Assembly: GCA_003242495.1 (NCBI GenBank)
Contig: QGUO01000251.1
Location: 1 to 5,704, forward strand
Source of the DNA: Pseudomonadota bacterium
GTDB taxonomy: Bacteria > Pseudomonadota > Gammaproteobacteria > Steroidobacterales > Steroidobacteraceae
Reading direction: 5' to 3'
Length of the DNA stretch: 5,704 nucleotides
This document shows, in pieces, positions 1 through 5,704 of this stretch; position 1 is the first letter of the stretch, and every line of letters begins with the position of its first letter. The notes beneath the pieces are model-generated. The model had not been told where the DNA came from, did not search any database, and saw only the letters and a list, made by a program, of their open reading frames with translations. The translations under genes and the position numbers were made by a program.

Positions 1-41
1 TGTCCATTACCCGCCCCACGCTGCCGACCAACGTCTGACCC

Positions 42-329
42 ATGCCTGCCGTGGACGTTCAGGACTGGGTGATTCGCAACGCGGGCGCGCGTCCGTGGGA
101 TCGCGACGACATCGACGCACGCATCGTCGCCGACACCATCGAAGGGCGCGGTGCGATCATCGACAGCGAGGCGCAGGTCGGCGGCTTTCCCGATCATCGG
201 AAGACTCGCCGGCCGTTCGATGAAGCCGAGTGGGACCTGCGCTACATGATCCCGAAGGGTCAGCTGCCGCTGGAGGGAACCCCGGAGTTTTCTTCGAGCC
301 CCACAGCGGACACATCCACGGGTGGATAA
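42..329 (+). CDS. C-terminal piece of a PL1-like pectate lyase, probably broken or cut by the window edge
   Basis: The 95-residue reading frame carries a block, NAGARPWDRDDIDARIV (residues 14-30), then an IIDSEAQVGG segment (39-48) and a PFDEAEWDL segment (58-66). From memory of the family, this is the conserved C-terminal end of secreted PL1-type pectate lyases ("NAGA.P.DRD.VD.RIV...G.IIDS..EVGG"), which cleave polygalacturonate by beta-elimination. The beta-helix catalytic domain would lie to the left, outside the window. The same frame reads sensibly back to base 3 but meets a TGA at 36-38, two codons before the ATG. No Shine-Dalgarno sequence precedes that ATG, so it is unlikely to be a native start; a nonsense change, frameshift or sequence error in a longer gene is more likely. 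The last ~70 bases overlap the 3' end of the convergent cupin gene. A lyase fits the uronate theme of the neighbours. The family is fairly likely; the broken state is not certain. Confidence 0.55.
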   Translation: MPAVDVQDWVIRNAGARPWDRDDIDARIVADTIEGRGAIIDSEAQVGGFPDHRKTRRPFDEAEWDLRYMIPKGQLPLEGTPEFSSSPTADTSTGG

Positions 330-778
330 GCGACGATGATCACCAGGTCTGCCTCACCGAGCTGCCGGAGGCCGACGTCTGCACCGGCGTGCATGAACGC
401 CGCCGTGCCCGGCCCGACCTCCACCGCCGTATCGTCCACGATCAGCTCACCGCGGCCACTCAGGACGTAATAAACCTCGTCGTGCGTGAGCACATGCATG
501 CCGATCGCGGCGCCCGGATGCAGCGCGCGTTTGCGGAACACCAGGTGCGCATCGGGCACGTCGTCGAAGTAGCGATACGCCGTGCTCTGCCCGATGCCGG
601 CGTGCGGCGGTGTCTCCGCGCGGGCGACCACGCCATCCTCACGCACCCAGAACCGGTTGCGCACATGGCGTGATGCCTCGGCGGCAGCCGACGGCGGAGG
701 CTGCGGCGTGCATGCGCTCATCAGCAGCGTCAGGCCGAGCAAGGTGCGGACGGCTGCCGGAAAGGTCGTGGTCACCAT
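260..778 (-). CDS. Cupin-domain lipoprotein (periplasmic, possible uronate-related function)
   Basis: The protein has 172 residues from the ATG at 778. This start was chosen because an AGGAGG lies 10 bases upstream and the product then opens with a lipoprotein signal: hydrophobic residues 8-20 and the lipobox-like LMSAC with Cys23. The frame stays open further upstream to 889, but that extension has no such features. A Pro/Ala-rich linker (24-35) is followed by a single cupin barrel at about 65-153. Motif 1 is HPGAAIGMHVLTHDEVYYVLSG (87-108, given here as its key residues G89, H95, H99, E101, G108); motif 2 is PGTAAFMH (123-130) with His130. The usual second His of the HxH pair is Leu97, so the metal site, if present, is non-standard. 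Small cupins such as KdgF act on unsaturated uronates, but KdgF is cytoplasmic and about 110 residues, so a comparable role here is only a guess from context. The gene lies downstream of the receptor and is probably co-transcribed with it. Confidence 0.82.
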   Translation of the reverse strand: MVTTTFPAAVRTLLGLTLLMSACTPQPPPSAAAEASRHVRNRFWVREDGVVARAETPPHAGIGQSTAYRYFDDVPDAHLVFRKRALHPGAAIGMHVLTHDEVYYVLSGRGELIVDDTAVEVGPGTAAFMHAGADVGLRQLGEADLVIIVAYPPVDVSAVGLEENSGVPSSGS

Positions 779-788
779 GACGGCGGTC

Positions 789-794
789 CCTCCT
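789..794 (-). promoter_or_regulatory. Ribosome binding site that fixes the cupin start
   Basis: The - strand reads AGGAGG here, a full Shine-Dalgarno match, 10 bases ahead of the ATG at 778-776. It favours this start over the in-frame upstream extension beginning at 889, which lacks a comparable site and would put the lipoprotein signal in the middle of the protein. Confidence 0.7.
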
Positions 795-856
795 GCCGCG
801 GCATCGTCAGCCACGGATCGGCAAGGATCGAGGGGCATACGGGGATGGGCGCAGCG

Positions 857-884
857 GGCGCCGGACTGCATGGAGTCCGGCGCC
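857..884 (-). terminator. Strong GC-rich hairpin between receptor and cupin genes
   Basis: An 11-bp perfect inverted repeat (GGCGCCGGACT at 857-867, AGTCCGGCGCC at 874-884) surrounds a 6-base loop, 29 bases beyond the stop of the TonB-dependent receptor. A weaker repeat, GGGCG/CGCCC at 891-895 and 909-913, lies between it and the stop codon. No T-run follows on either strand, so it is not a classic Rho-independent terminator. It may end or attenuate transcription, or protect the 3' end of the receptor message so that the downstream cupin is made in smaller amounts. The structure itself is certain; the role is inferred. Confidence 0.5.
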
Positions 885-913
885 TCCATTGGGCGTCGTT
901 TCGGCAGGCGCCC

Positions 914-3736
914 TCAGAACCGATAGCGCGCACCGACGAAGTACTGGCGCCCGGTGTGGTGGTAATACGAGAGCCGGTCGCCGACCGAATCGACCCACTG
1001 ATCCTGGAACTCGTCGGTGAGATTCAGGGCCTCGAGCGTGAGGGTCAGGCTGTCATTCAATTTCCACGAAGCGGCAGCGTCCACGGTCAACGTCGACGCC
1101 GTTCCCTCCACATCATTGCCGTTGCGCCCCGGCACGGTGGTGAGATAGCGATCACGGTACGCCGCGGACACGCGCGCGCTGAACACGTTGTTGTCGTAGT
1201 AGAGGGTCGCATTGAACGCATCCTGCGAGAGTCCCGTGAGGTCCGTTTCCGCCGCGACGGTGCCATCGGAGTTCAGGTAGCGAATCTTGGATTCGACGTA
1301 CGTGTAGTTGATCAGCGCTCCGAAATCGCGCCAGATGCCGGGCAGGAACGAGAACGGCTGTTGGTACCCGACCTCGAAGCCCTTGAGATCGCCGCCCGGG
1401 GTGTTCGAGGGGATGTTGAACTGCCAGTCCGCCAGGCACTCGGCAGCCGCCGTCGAGTCGCCCGCCTCTACGCCGCAAGCCGTGAGCGCGAGGCTGTCGG
1501 GCAAGCCGAGCGGGTTGGCGGCGAACGGCCCGGTCTCGCGGATGGTCTGCACGAAGGTCCCGACGTCCTTGTAGAACACCGCAAGGGAGACCAGGGACTC
1601 GGGAGCGAAGTACCATTCGAACGACAGGTCGTAGGCGTCCGCGCGGAACGGGTCGAGGCGCGGGTTACCGGAATTCACGACCTTGTTGTTGCCGGAGACG
1701 GTCACGTTGGCGCCCGGATTCAAGTTGCCCAGACCCGGGCGCGCCATGACCTTGGCGGCGCCGAAGCGCACGATGAAATCGTCGGTGACCTCGAGCGCGA
1801 GATTGAGCGACGGGAGCGTATCGCTGTAGGTGCGCTCGGTCGTGGTGAGCACAGTGCCGCCGGCGCCGCGGGTCCAGCCCGTCGAGCGCTGCTCGGTCTC
1901 GACGTAACGTACACCCACATTGCCGCGCAGGGTGCGGCCGGCCAGCTGGGTAACGAAATCCGCCTGGAGGAAGCCGCCCGTATCCTTTTCCGTCACCCCG
2001 AAGTTGCCACCGAGGGCCGGTTCGATACCGAGCGGAAACACGGATTCGTCATAGAGGTTCCAGAGCTGCGCGGCGGCATGCAGGTCCGGCACCACCCAGA
2101 CGGTGGTCGTCCCGCTCGGATAATCCAGGTCGTTGCCCAGCGAGACGGTCCGGCTGTACGACGACGTGGAGGTGCTGGCGGCGAAGTCCGGAACCACAGC
2201 CTCGATGTTGGCCGGCGAGCCGTTCGAACGCCGCCGGTCGCTGGTGACGAACTGGTACTTCTTGTGCTGCACGCCGGCCTTGACCGTGACGCCGTCGCTC
2301 ACGTCCCAGGCCACATCCAGCAGGTAGTTGTCGAACTCGTTGTCCGCCGCCTGCGGGCGCAGGCGGATCTGCGAAAGGGTCCAGGTGTTCGGGTTGGCCA
2401 CATCGGCATCGCCGTAGCTGATGAGGGGCGTGCGGCTGTTGCCGCGGAAGTCGTAGACGTAGCCCTGGATGTCCATGGCATCCCAGAGGAGCGTCGTCTG
2501 GATGGGATTGTCGTGCCTGGATTTCGCGACGCCGACCAGGCCGTGGACACGGAAGGAGTCGGTGATGCTGTGCGTGCCGTCGAGCGTGAACTGGGTGAAT
2601 TCGGTCTCGAGCTCGTCGTAGCGCTGCTCGGCACGGATGTCGACGTTGTTGAACACGCCGTAGGTCAGTGTGCTGACGTTCTGGCCGCGCGAGTTGACAC
2701 CATGGTCGACGATTTCAGCATCGAGCACGTCGACTTCGGACAAGGAGGCGCTGAAGTTCGGCGACTGCAGAAAGATCTCCGAGCGAGTCGCGTCGAACCT
2801 GGCGTACATCGCATCGAAGGTGAACAGCGTGACATCGGTGGCGCGCCACTGCAGTGAGGCAGTCAGCCCCAGGCGCTCCTGGTCATGCTCGTAGATGTCG
2901 TAACGGGGAATACGCGGCCGGAACGCGTTGGCGACCTCTGCCGGATCGAAGCCGGCGGGCACGCTGTTGAAGGTCCCGCCATTCTGCCAGCGTACCGTGC
3001 TCGCGCCCTCGTCGCGAATCTTGCGGTCGGTATAGGCGACGGACACCAGCGCACCGAAGGTGTCGCCGGCAAAGGTATTGCTGAGGAGCAGCGCGGCGCG
3101 GGGATTCCATTCGCTGTTGAGATCGTTGAAGCCCATCTGGCCGGAAGTGACCACGGTGAAGCCGTCGTAATCGAAGGGCCGCGCCACGTGCAGATCGACG
3201 GTGGCGCCCAACGAGCCCTCCTCGACTTCGGCTGCTGCGGTCTTGCGCACCGTGATCTGATTGAAGAGCTCGGAAGCGAAGATATTGAAATCGAACGAGC
3301 GATCGCGGTTCGTGCCGCCGGTCGCATCGGTGCCTCCGCCGGTGGTGAGCGCCTCCATGCCATTGATGCGAATGCGCGTGAACTGCGCACCCAGGCCGCG
3401 CACCGAGATCTGCCGGCCTTCACCGGCGTCGCGGGTGATGGCGACGCCGGGAATGCGCTGGATCGACTCGGCCAGGTTCGCATCCGGAAAATCGGCGATG
3501 TCCTCGGCGAGGATGGCGTCGATCGCCCCCACCGCGGTGCGCTTCTGCTCGAGGGCCGCTTCGAGACTCTGACGGTACCCGGTGACGATGATCTCCTCGA
3601 GCGCTTCGCCCTGTTGTGCAAGGGCAGGCAGCCCCAGCGCCGAGCACGACGCGACGCCGAGGATGGCTCGCACGGTCGCGCCAAGAATCGATCCGACGGG
3701 ACAATGAAATCCGGAACCCGGCTGTGGCCCAGTCAT
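914..3736 (-). CDS. TonB-dependent outer-membrane receptor, Xanthomonas/Caulobacter type
   Basis: This 940-residue protein is an outer-membrane barrel that imports a ligand with energy from TonB-ExbBD. A signal peptide ends near LPALA|QQ (residue 40). A TonB-box-like EEIIVTG (47-53) follows, then a plug domain at about 60-185, with FPDANLAESIQRIPGVAI (83-100), a GRQISVRGLG segment (107-116) and RINGME (123-128). The rest is a beta-barrel rich in aromatic residues, ending in YFVGARYRF with a terminal Phe typical of outer-membrane barrels. The length and motifs fit the TonB-Xanth-Caul family (TIGR01782), whose members often import oligosaccharides. Two cysteines, 754 and 767, are the only ones noticed in the mature part and probably form a loop disulphide. 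There is no N-terminal STN signalling domain, so control by a FecI/FecR-type system is unlikely. The ATG at 3736 is chosen for its AGGGGGGA site; a GTG at 3763 would add 9 residues. Oligogalacturonide import is inferred from the neighbouring kdgK and lyase piece. Confidence 0.95.
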   Translation of the reverse strand: MTGPQPGSGFHCPVGSILGATVRAILGVASCSALGLPALAQQGEALEEIIVTGYRQSLEAALEQKRTAVGAIDAILAEDIADFPDANLAESIQRIPGVAITRDAGEGRQISVRGLGAQFTRIRINGMEALTTGGGTDATGGTNRDRSFDFNIFASELFNQITVRKTAAAEVEEGSLGATVDLHVARPFDYDGFTVVTSGQMGFNDLNSEWNPRAALLLSNTFAGDTFGALVSVAYTDRKIRDEGASTVRWQNGGTFNSVPAGFDPAEVANAFRPRIPRYDIYEHDQERLGLTASLQWRATDVTLFTFDAMYARFDATRSEIFLQSPNFSASLSEVDVLDAEIVDHGVNSRGQNVSTLTYGVFNNVDIRAEQRYDELETEFTQFTLDGTHSITDSFRVHGLVGVAKSRHDNPIQTTLLWDAMDIQGYVYDFRGNSRTPLISYGDADVANPNTWTLSQIRLRPQAADNEFDNYLLDVAWDVSDGVTVKAGVQHKKYQFVTSDRRRSNGSPANIEAVVPDFAASTSTSSYSRTVSLGNDLDYPSGTTTVWVVPDLHAAAQLWNLYDESVFPLGIEPALGGNFGVTEKDTGGFLQADFVTQLAGRTLRGNVGVRYVETEQRSTGWTRGAGGTVLTTTERTYSDTLPSLNLALEVTDDFIVRFGAAKVMARPGLGNLNPGANVTVSGNNKVVNSGNPRLDPFRADAYDLSFEWYFAPESLVSLAVFYKDVGTFVQTIRETGPFAANPLGLPDSLALTACGVEAGDSTAAAECLADWQFNIPSNTPGGDLKGFEVGYQQPFSFLPGIWRDFGALINYTYVESKIRYLNSDGTVAAETDLTGLSQDAFNATLYYDNNVFSARVSAAYRDRYLTTVPGRNGNDVEGTASTLTVDAAASWKLNDSLTLTLEALNLTDEFQDQWVDSVGDRLSYYHHTGRQYFVGARYRF

Positions 3737-3745
3737 GTGGCGTGC

Positions 3746-3753
3746 TCCCCCCT
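3746..3753 (-). promoter_or_regulatory. Ribosome binding site that fixes the receptor start
   Basis: The - strand reads AGGGGGGA, 9 bases before the ATG at 3736-3734. It supports that start over the in-frame GTG at 3763, which would place this purine run inside the coding region. Confidence 0.6.
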
Positions 3754-3801
3754 GATGCCCCACACCGCCCGGCGTGGAGGCGGCCGTTGTGCTGTGTGCT
3801 G

Positions 3802-3819
3802 GATGACACCGGTGGCATC
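3802..3819. promoter_or_regulatory. Palindromic operator candidate 1
   Basis: GATGACACCGGTGGCATC is an 18-bp palindrome with 8 of 9 symmetric pairs, centred on the CCGG at 3809-3812. It shares 12 identical bases (ATGACACCGGTG) with the second copy 30 bp away. A palindrome with a central CpG is typical of LacI-family repressor sites. It lies 65 bp upstream of the receptor ATG, in the divergent region shared with kdgK, so it could control both genes. The regulator is not in the window. Confidence 0.65.
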
Positions 3820-3832
3820 ATGCAGCCATAAA
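3803..3832 (+). promoter_or_regulatory. Possible kdgK promoter overlapping the operators
   Basis: ATGACA at 3803-3808 matches the -35 consensus at 5 of 6 bases. After an 18-base spacer, CATAAA at 3827-3832 matches the -10 at 4 of 6. The CCATAAAATG stretch is the most AT-rich part of this region. In this arrangement operator 1 would cover the -35 and operator 2 would sit at or just past the -10 and start point, the usual layout for repression. Promoters of such high-GC bacteria are hard to call by eye, so this is tentative. No convincing - strand promoter for the receptor could be picked, although TTGTCA on the - strand (3848-3843) is a possible -35. Confidence 0.25.
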
Positions 3833-3849
3833 ATGACACCGGTGACAAT
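3832..3849. promoter_or_regulatory. Palindromic operator candidate 2
   Basis: AATGACACCGGTGACAAT is an 18-bp imperfect palindrome with 7 of 9 symmetric pairs, centred on CCGG at 3839-3842. The centre-to-centre distance to copy 1 is exactly 30 bp, close to three helical turns, which would place two bound dimers on the same DNA face. It lies 141 bp upstream of the chosen kdgK start. I saw the CACCGGTG core nowhere else in the window. Confidence 0.65.
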
Positions 3850-3976
3850 GAGAGGCTAGCAGAGCATCGTGGCGCCCGGCAAGATGTCGGTCCGCGCGGA
3901 ACGAATCCGGTCCCCGGGACGATGCTGCGTCACGGCGTCGAACCAGGCCGCCGCCACTATGCTCGGCAAGCCAACC

Positions 3977-3983
3977 AGGGAAG
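3977..3983 (+). promoter_or_regulatory. Ribosome binding site that fixes the kdgK GTG start
   Basis: AGGGAAG lies 7 bases before the GTG at 3991. It supports starting kdgK there and not at the in-frame ATG at 3922, whose extra 23 residues (basic, Arg/His-rich) have no counterpart in the sugar-kinase fold. Confidence 0.55.
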
Positions 3984-3990
3984 CTTCAAC

Positions 3991-5007
3991 GTGCCTCACA
4001 CTGTCGTCTGCTTCGGGGAAGTCCTGCTGCGTCTGTCCGCTCCAGGCAAGCAACTGCTGCTGCAATCACCAACCTTCGATGCGCATGTCGGCGGCGCCGA
4101 AGCCAATGTGGCCGTTGCCTTGAGTCGCCTCGGTCATCGTGCCCGCATGGTGAGCACCCTGGCCGACTCCTCCCTCGGCCAGGCCTGCGCGGCAGAGTTG
4201 CGGCGGCATGGCGTGGACCTGGAAACCATCCGGTATGGCGAGGGACGCATGGGCCTGTACTTCCTCACCCACGGGGCGGGACAGCGGCCCGCCGAGGTGC
4301 TCTACGATCGCGGCGACTCGGCATTCGCGCTCAGCTCCCCCGAAGCCTACGACTGGCCCGTGCTGCTCACGGATGCTCTGTGGCTGCATCTCTCCGGCAT
4401 CACCCCGGCCGTCAGCGCCTCCGCGGCAGATGCTGCGCTGGCCGCCGTCGACGCCGCACGCGCCAGGGGCGTTCGTGTGTCCTTCGACTGCAACTTCCGC
4501 GCGCGACTATGGGGGGCACGCGCGCGGCAAGCGCCCGCGATCCTGAAAGCCTTGTGCGAGCGGGCGGACGTGATTTTCGGTGACCAGCGCGACGTGGCGT
4601 TCATCCTGGGCAACGACGCCGGGACCGGCGCCGGGCGAGAGGCACGCGAGCGGGCGGCGCGCGTGGCGTTCGAGACCTTCCCGCATCTGTCGTGGATGGC
4701 CAATACCGAGCGCAGGCGCCAAAGCGTGGAAATCCAGGAGCTCACCGGCTGGTTGCACGGGCGCGACGCAACGTACTGCACGCGCCCCTATCCCCTGAAC
4801 GGCATCGTCGACCGCATCGGCGCCGGTGATGCCTTTGCGGCGGGCGTGTTGCACGGCCTGATCGCGGGACTGGACCCTCAAGGCACCATCGAGTTCGGCA
4901 CCGCCGCCGCCTGTCTGAAGCATTCGATTCCCGGGGATTTCAACCTGATCGGGCGTGCGGACATCGAAGCGCTGCTCAACGAGACGCACACCGACGTGCG
5001 CCGCTGA
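3991..5007 (+). CDS. kdgK: 2-keto-3-deoxygluconate kinase (PfkB/ribokinase family)
   Basis: KdgK phosphorylates 2-keto-3-deoxygluconate with ATP to 2-keto-3-deoxy-6-phosphogluconate in the cytoplasm, the step before KDPG aldolase in pectin, alginate and hexuronate breakdown. The 338-residue product opens with VVCFGEVLLRLS (5-16) and shows the first PfkB signature GGAEANVAVALSRLG (34-48). The substrate-region segment SFDCNFRARLW (164-174) resembles the D.N.R..LW motif of KdgK proteins. The second PfkB signature, DRIGAGDAFAAG (274-285), carries the catalytic base Asp280. The CLKHSIPGDFN segment (308-318) near the C-terminus is characteristic of KdgK and separates it from fructokinases. Length is normal for the family. 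The GTG start follows the ribosome site and homology; ATG 3922 is the alternative. The gene is divergent from the receptor, with paired palindromes between. No KDPG aldolase gene follows it here. A related kinase such as 5-dehydro-2-deoxygluconokinase is possible but less likely. Confidence 0.92.
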   Translation: MPHTVVCFGEVLLRLSAPGKQLLLQSPTFDAHVGGAEANVAVALSRLGHRARMVSTLADSSLGQACAAELRRHGVDLETIRYGEGRMGLYFLTHGAGQRPAEVLYDRGDSAFALSSPEAYDWPVLLTDALWLHLSGITPAVSASAADAALAAVDAARARGVRVSFDCNFRARLWGARARQAPAILKALCERADVIFGDQRDVAFILGNDAGTGAGREARERAARVAFETFPHLSWMANTERRRQSVEIQELTGWLHGRDATYCTRPYPLNGIVDRIGAGDAFAAGVLHGLIAGLDPQGTIEFGTAAACLKHSIPGDFNLIGRADIEALLNETHTDVRR

Positions 5008-5013
5008 GACGCT

Positions 5014-5664
5014 TCACGGGACAGGCCCGAACACCAGCTCGGGCGGCTTTGACGGCGGCGCCGTGCGCTCGTAAATGCGCCGCACTTTCATGCCGGCGAG
5101 AAAGTCATCGCCGCTCACCTTGAGCTCGCTCTCGAGCCGGTCGCCGCCCGCGAGCCAGCGATAGCGCTCCACCACGCGAATGCCGCCGCGCACCCGGCGA
5201 TCGATGACGAACCACTGTCCTTTCCACCCGACCCGCGAGTCGGCCAGGCCCCCGCCAGGCATGGAGACCTGGCTGCGCACGCCGCCGACGAACCGGCGCG
5301 TCTCGACCTCGGACGCGATCTCGAGGCGCGCGCCATCCTGGACGATGTGCAGCGTACGCGAGATGTTCAGCACCCGGCGAATCCGCTCGTTCTCGCGAGC
5401 CGAAGGTCGGCTGCGCGGTGGGTGGTATTCCGGCATGACCAGCTCGCCCGCGAGTTCAGCGCGACGCCGTGCCTGCATGCGACGAGCGTGCTCCTGCGCT
5501 TCTTTGTCGAAACGCCGCTGAAGCATCTGCTCGACATCGTCGCTCAGTCCTTGGTTCAGTTGCCAGTGTCCGCTCAGGTCCTGGCCGCGCGCGGGAACGG
5601 CGTCGAATGCCGGGGCCGTGCCGGCGACCATCAGCAGGATCCATGCCAGAAAAAGCGCGCGCAT
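5014..5664 (-). CDS. Secreted protein of unknown function with an LSGxW motif
   Basis: The 216-residue product has a Sec signal peptide (hydrophobic residues 4-16, likely cleavage after APA at 19). DLSGHWQLNQGLSDD (29-43) follows, matching the LSG.W.LN...S opening seen in many uncharacterised exported proteins of proteobacteria and acidobacteria. A charged, probably helical stretch rich in Arg, Glu and Ala spans 44-75. The remainder looks beta-rich: ISRTLHIVQDGARLEI (101-116), GWKGQWFVI (146-154), RVVERYRWL (163-171), and it closes with KVRRIYER (193-200), like the RVYDR end of that family. This suggests a small beta-barrel or lipocalin-like fold, but no catalytic motif is visible. The ATG at 5664 is the only start that includes the signal peptide, though it has only a weak ribosome site. 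The gene converges on kdgK with 6 bases between stops and may be unrelated to sugar use. Confidence 0.78.
   Translation of the reverse strand: MRALFLAWILLMVAGTAPAFDAVPARGQDLSGHWQLNQGLSDDVEQMLQRRFDKEAQEHARRMQARRRAELAGELVMPEYHPPRSRPSARENERIRRVLNISRTLHIVQDGARLEIASEVETRRFVGGVRSQVSMPGGGLADSRVGWKGQWFVIDRRVRGGIRVVERYRWLAGGDRLESELKVSGDDFLAGMKVRRIYERTAPPSKPPELVFGPVP
5025..5044. terminator. Weak hairpin at the convergent kdgK 3' end
   Basis: GCCCGA (5025-5030) and TCGGGC (5039-5044) form a 6-bp stem with an 8-base loop, starting 17 bases after the kdgK stop, followed by GGCTTT. It lies inside the last codons of the convergent gene. The short stem and only three Ts make it a weak candidate for ending kdgK transcription. 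Confidence 0.25.
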
Positions 5665-5704
5665 CCAGCGATTGGTACTCGAATCGCTGTCCCAGGGTCA
5701 AGGT

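Noticed and set aside
779..889. In-frame N-terminal extension of the cupin to 889
   Set aside because: It would bury the lipoprotein signal and the AGGAGG site inside the gene and would run through the 857-884 hairpin; residues encoded there look non-coding.
845..2857. Long open frame (670 codons) on the + strand opposite the receptor gene
   Set aside because: It is antisense to a clear TonB-dependent receptor. Its translation is rich in Arg, Val, Glu and Gly with no recognisable motif, as expected from the complementary strand of a high-GC gene.
3737..3763. GTG start of the receptor at 3763
   Set aside because: The ATG at 3736 has a strong purine-rich site 9 bases upstream and gives a normal signal peptide; the extra 9 residues add nothing recognisable.
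2885..3859. 324-codon + strand open frame opposite the receptor N-terminus
   Set aside because: It covers the complement of the conserved plug domain, lacks family motifs and runs through the operator region, so it is a composition shadow.
3910..3920. Inverted repeat GTCCC-C-GGGAC in the kdgK leader
   Set aside because: The single central base leaves no room for an RNA loop without opening the stem, it has no second copy, and such short GC palindromes are common in this composition.
4347..4989. Open frames on the - strand within kdgK
   Set aside because: They are antisense to conserved PfkB motifs and show no protein-family features.

Overview
The window is high-GC DNA with long antisense shadow frames. 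It encodes a Xanthomonas/Caulobacter-type TonB-dependent receptor, a lipoprotein and Sec-exported proteins, so the host is a Gram-negative proteobacterium, most likely a plant-polysaccharide-degrading member of the Xanthomonadales/Steroidobacterales or Caulobacterales kind. That placement is inferred from gene families only; there is no rRNA or marker gene.

Layout. (1) At the left edge, on the + strand, is the C-terminal piece of what looks like a PL1-type pectate lyase (42-329), with an in-frame TGA just upstream. (2) A - strand cupin lipoprotein (260-778) converges on it and overlaps its tail. (3) A - strand TonB-dependent outer-membrane receptor of 940 residues (914-3736) lies upstream of the cupin, separated by 135 bp that holds a strong 11-bp hairpin. 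(4) A divergent control region (3737-3990) carries two near-identical palindromes, ATGACACCGGTG plus a partial inverted copy, exactly 30 bp apart. (5) A + strand PfkB-family kinase with the hallmarks of 2-keto-3-deoxygluconate kinase, kdgK (3991-5007). (6) A - strand gene for a secreted protein of unknown function (5014-5664) converges on kdgK with a 6-bp gap.

Read together, this looks like a small pectin/uronate utilisation locus. A lyase cuts pectate outside the cell, the receptor imports the unsaturated oligogalacturonides through the outer membrane, the cupin may act on or bind products in the periplasm, and KdgK phosphorylates the 2-keto-3-deoxygluconate formed at the end of the pathway. 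The paired palindromes sit where one repressor could control receptor and kinase together. The kinase and receptor assignments are strong; the pectin substrate, the cupin's role and the regulator's identity are inferences. No mobile element, tRNA, rRNA or CRISPR array was seen. There is no gene-free stretch over 300 bases.
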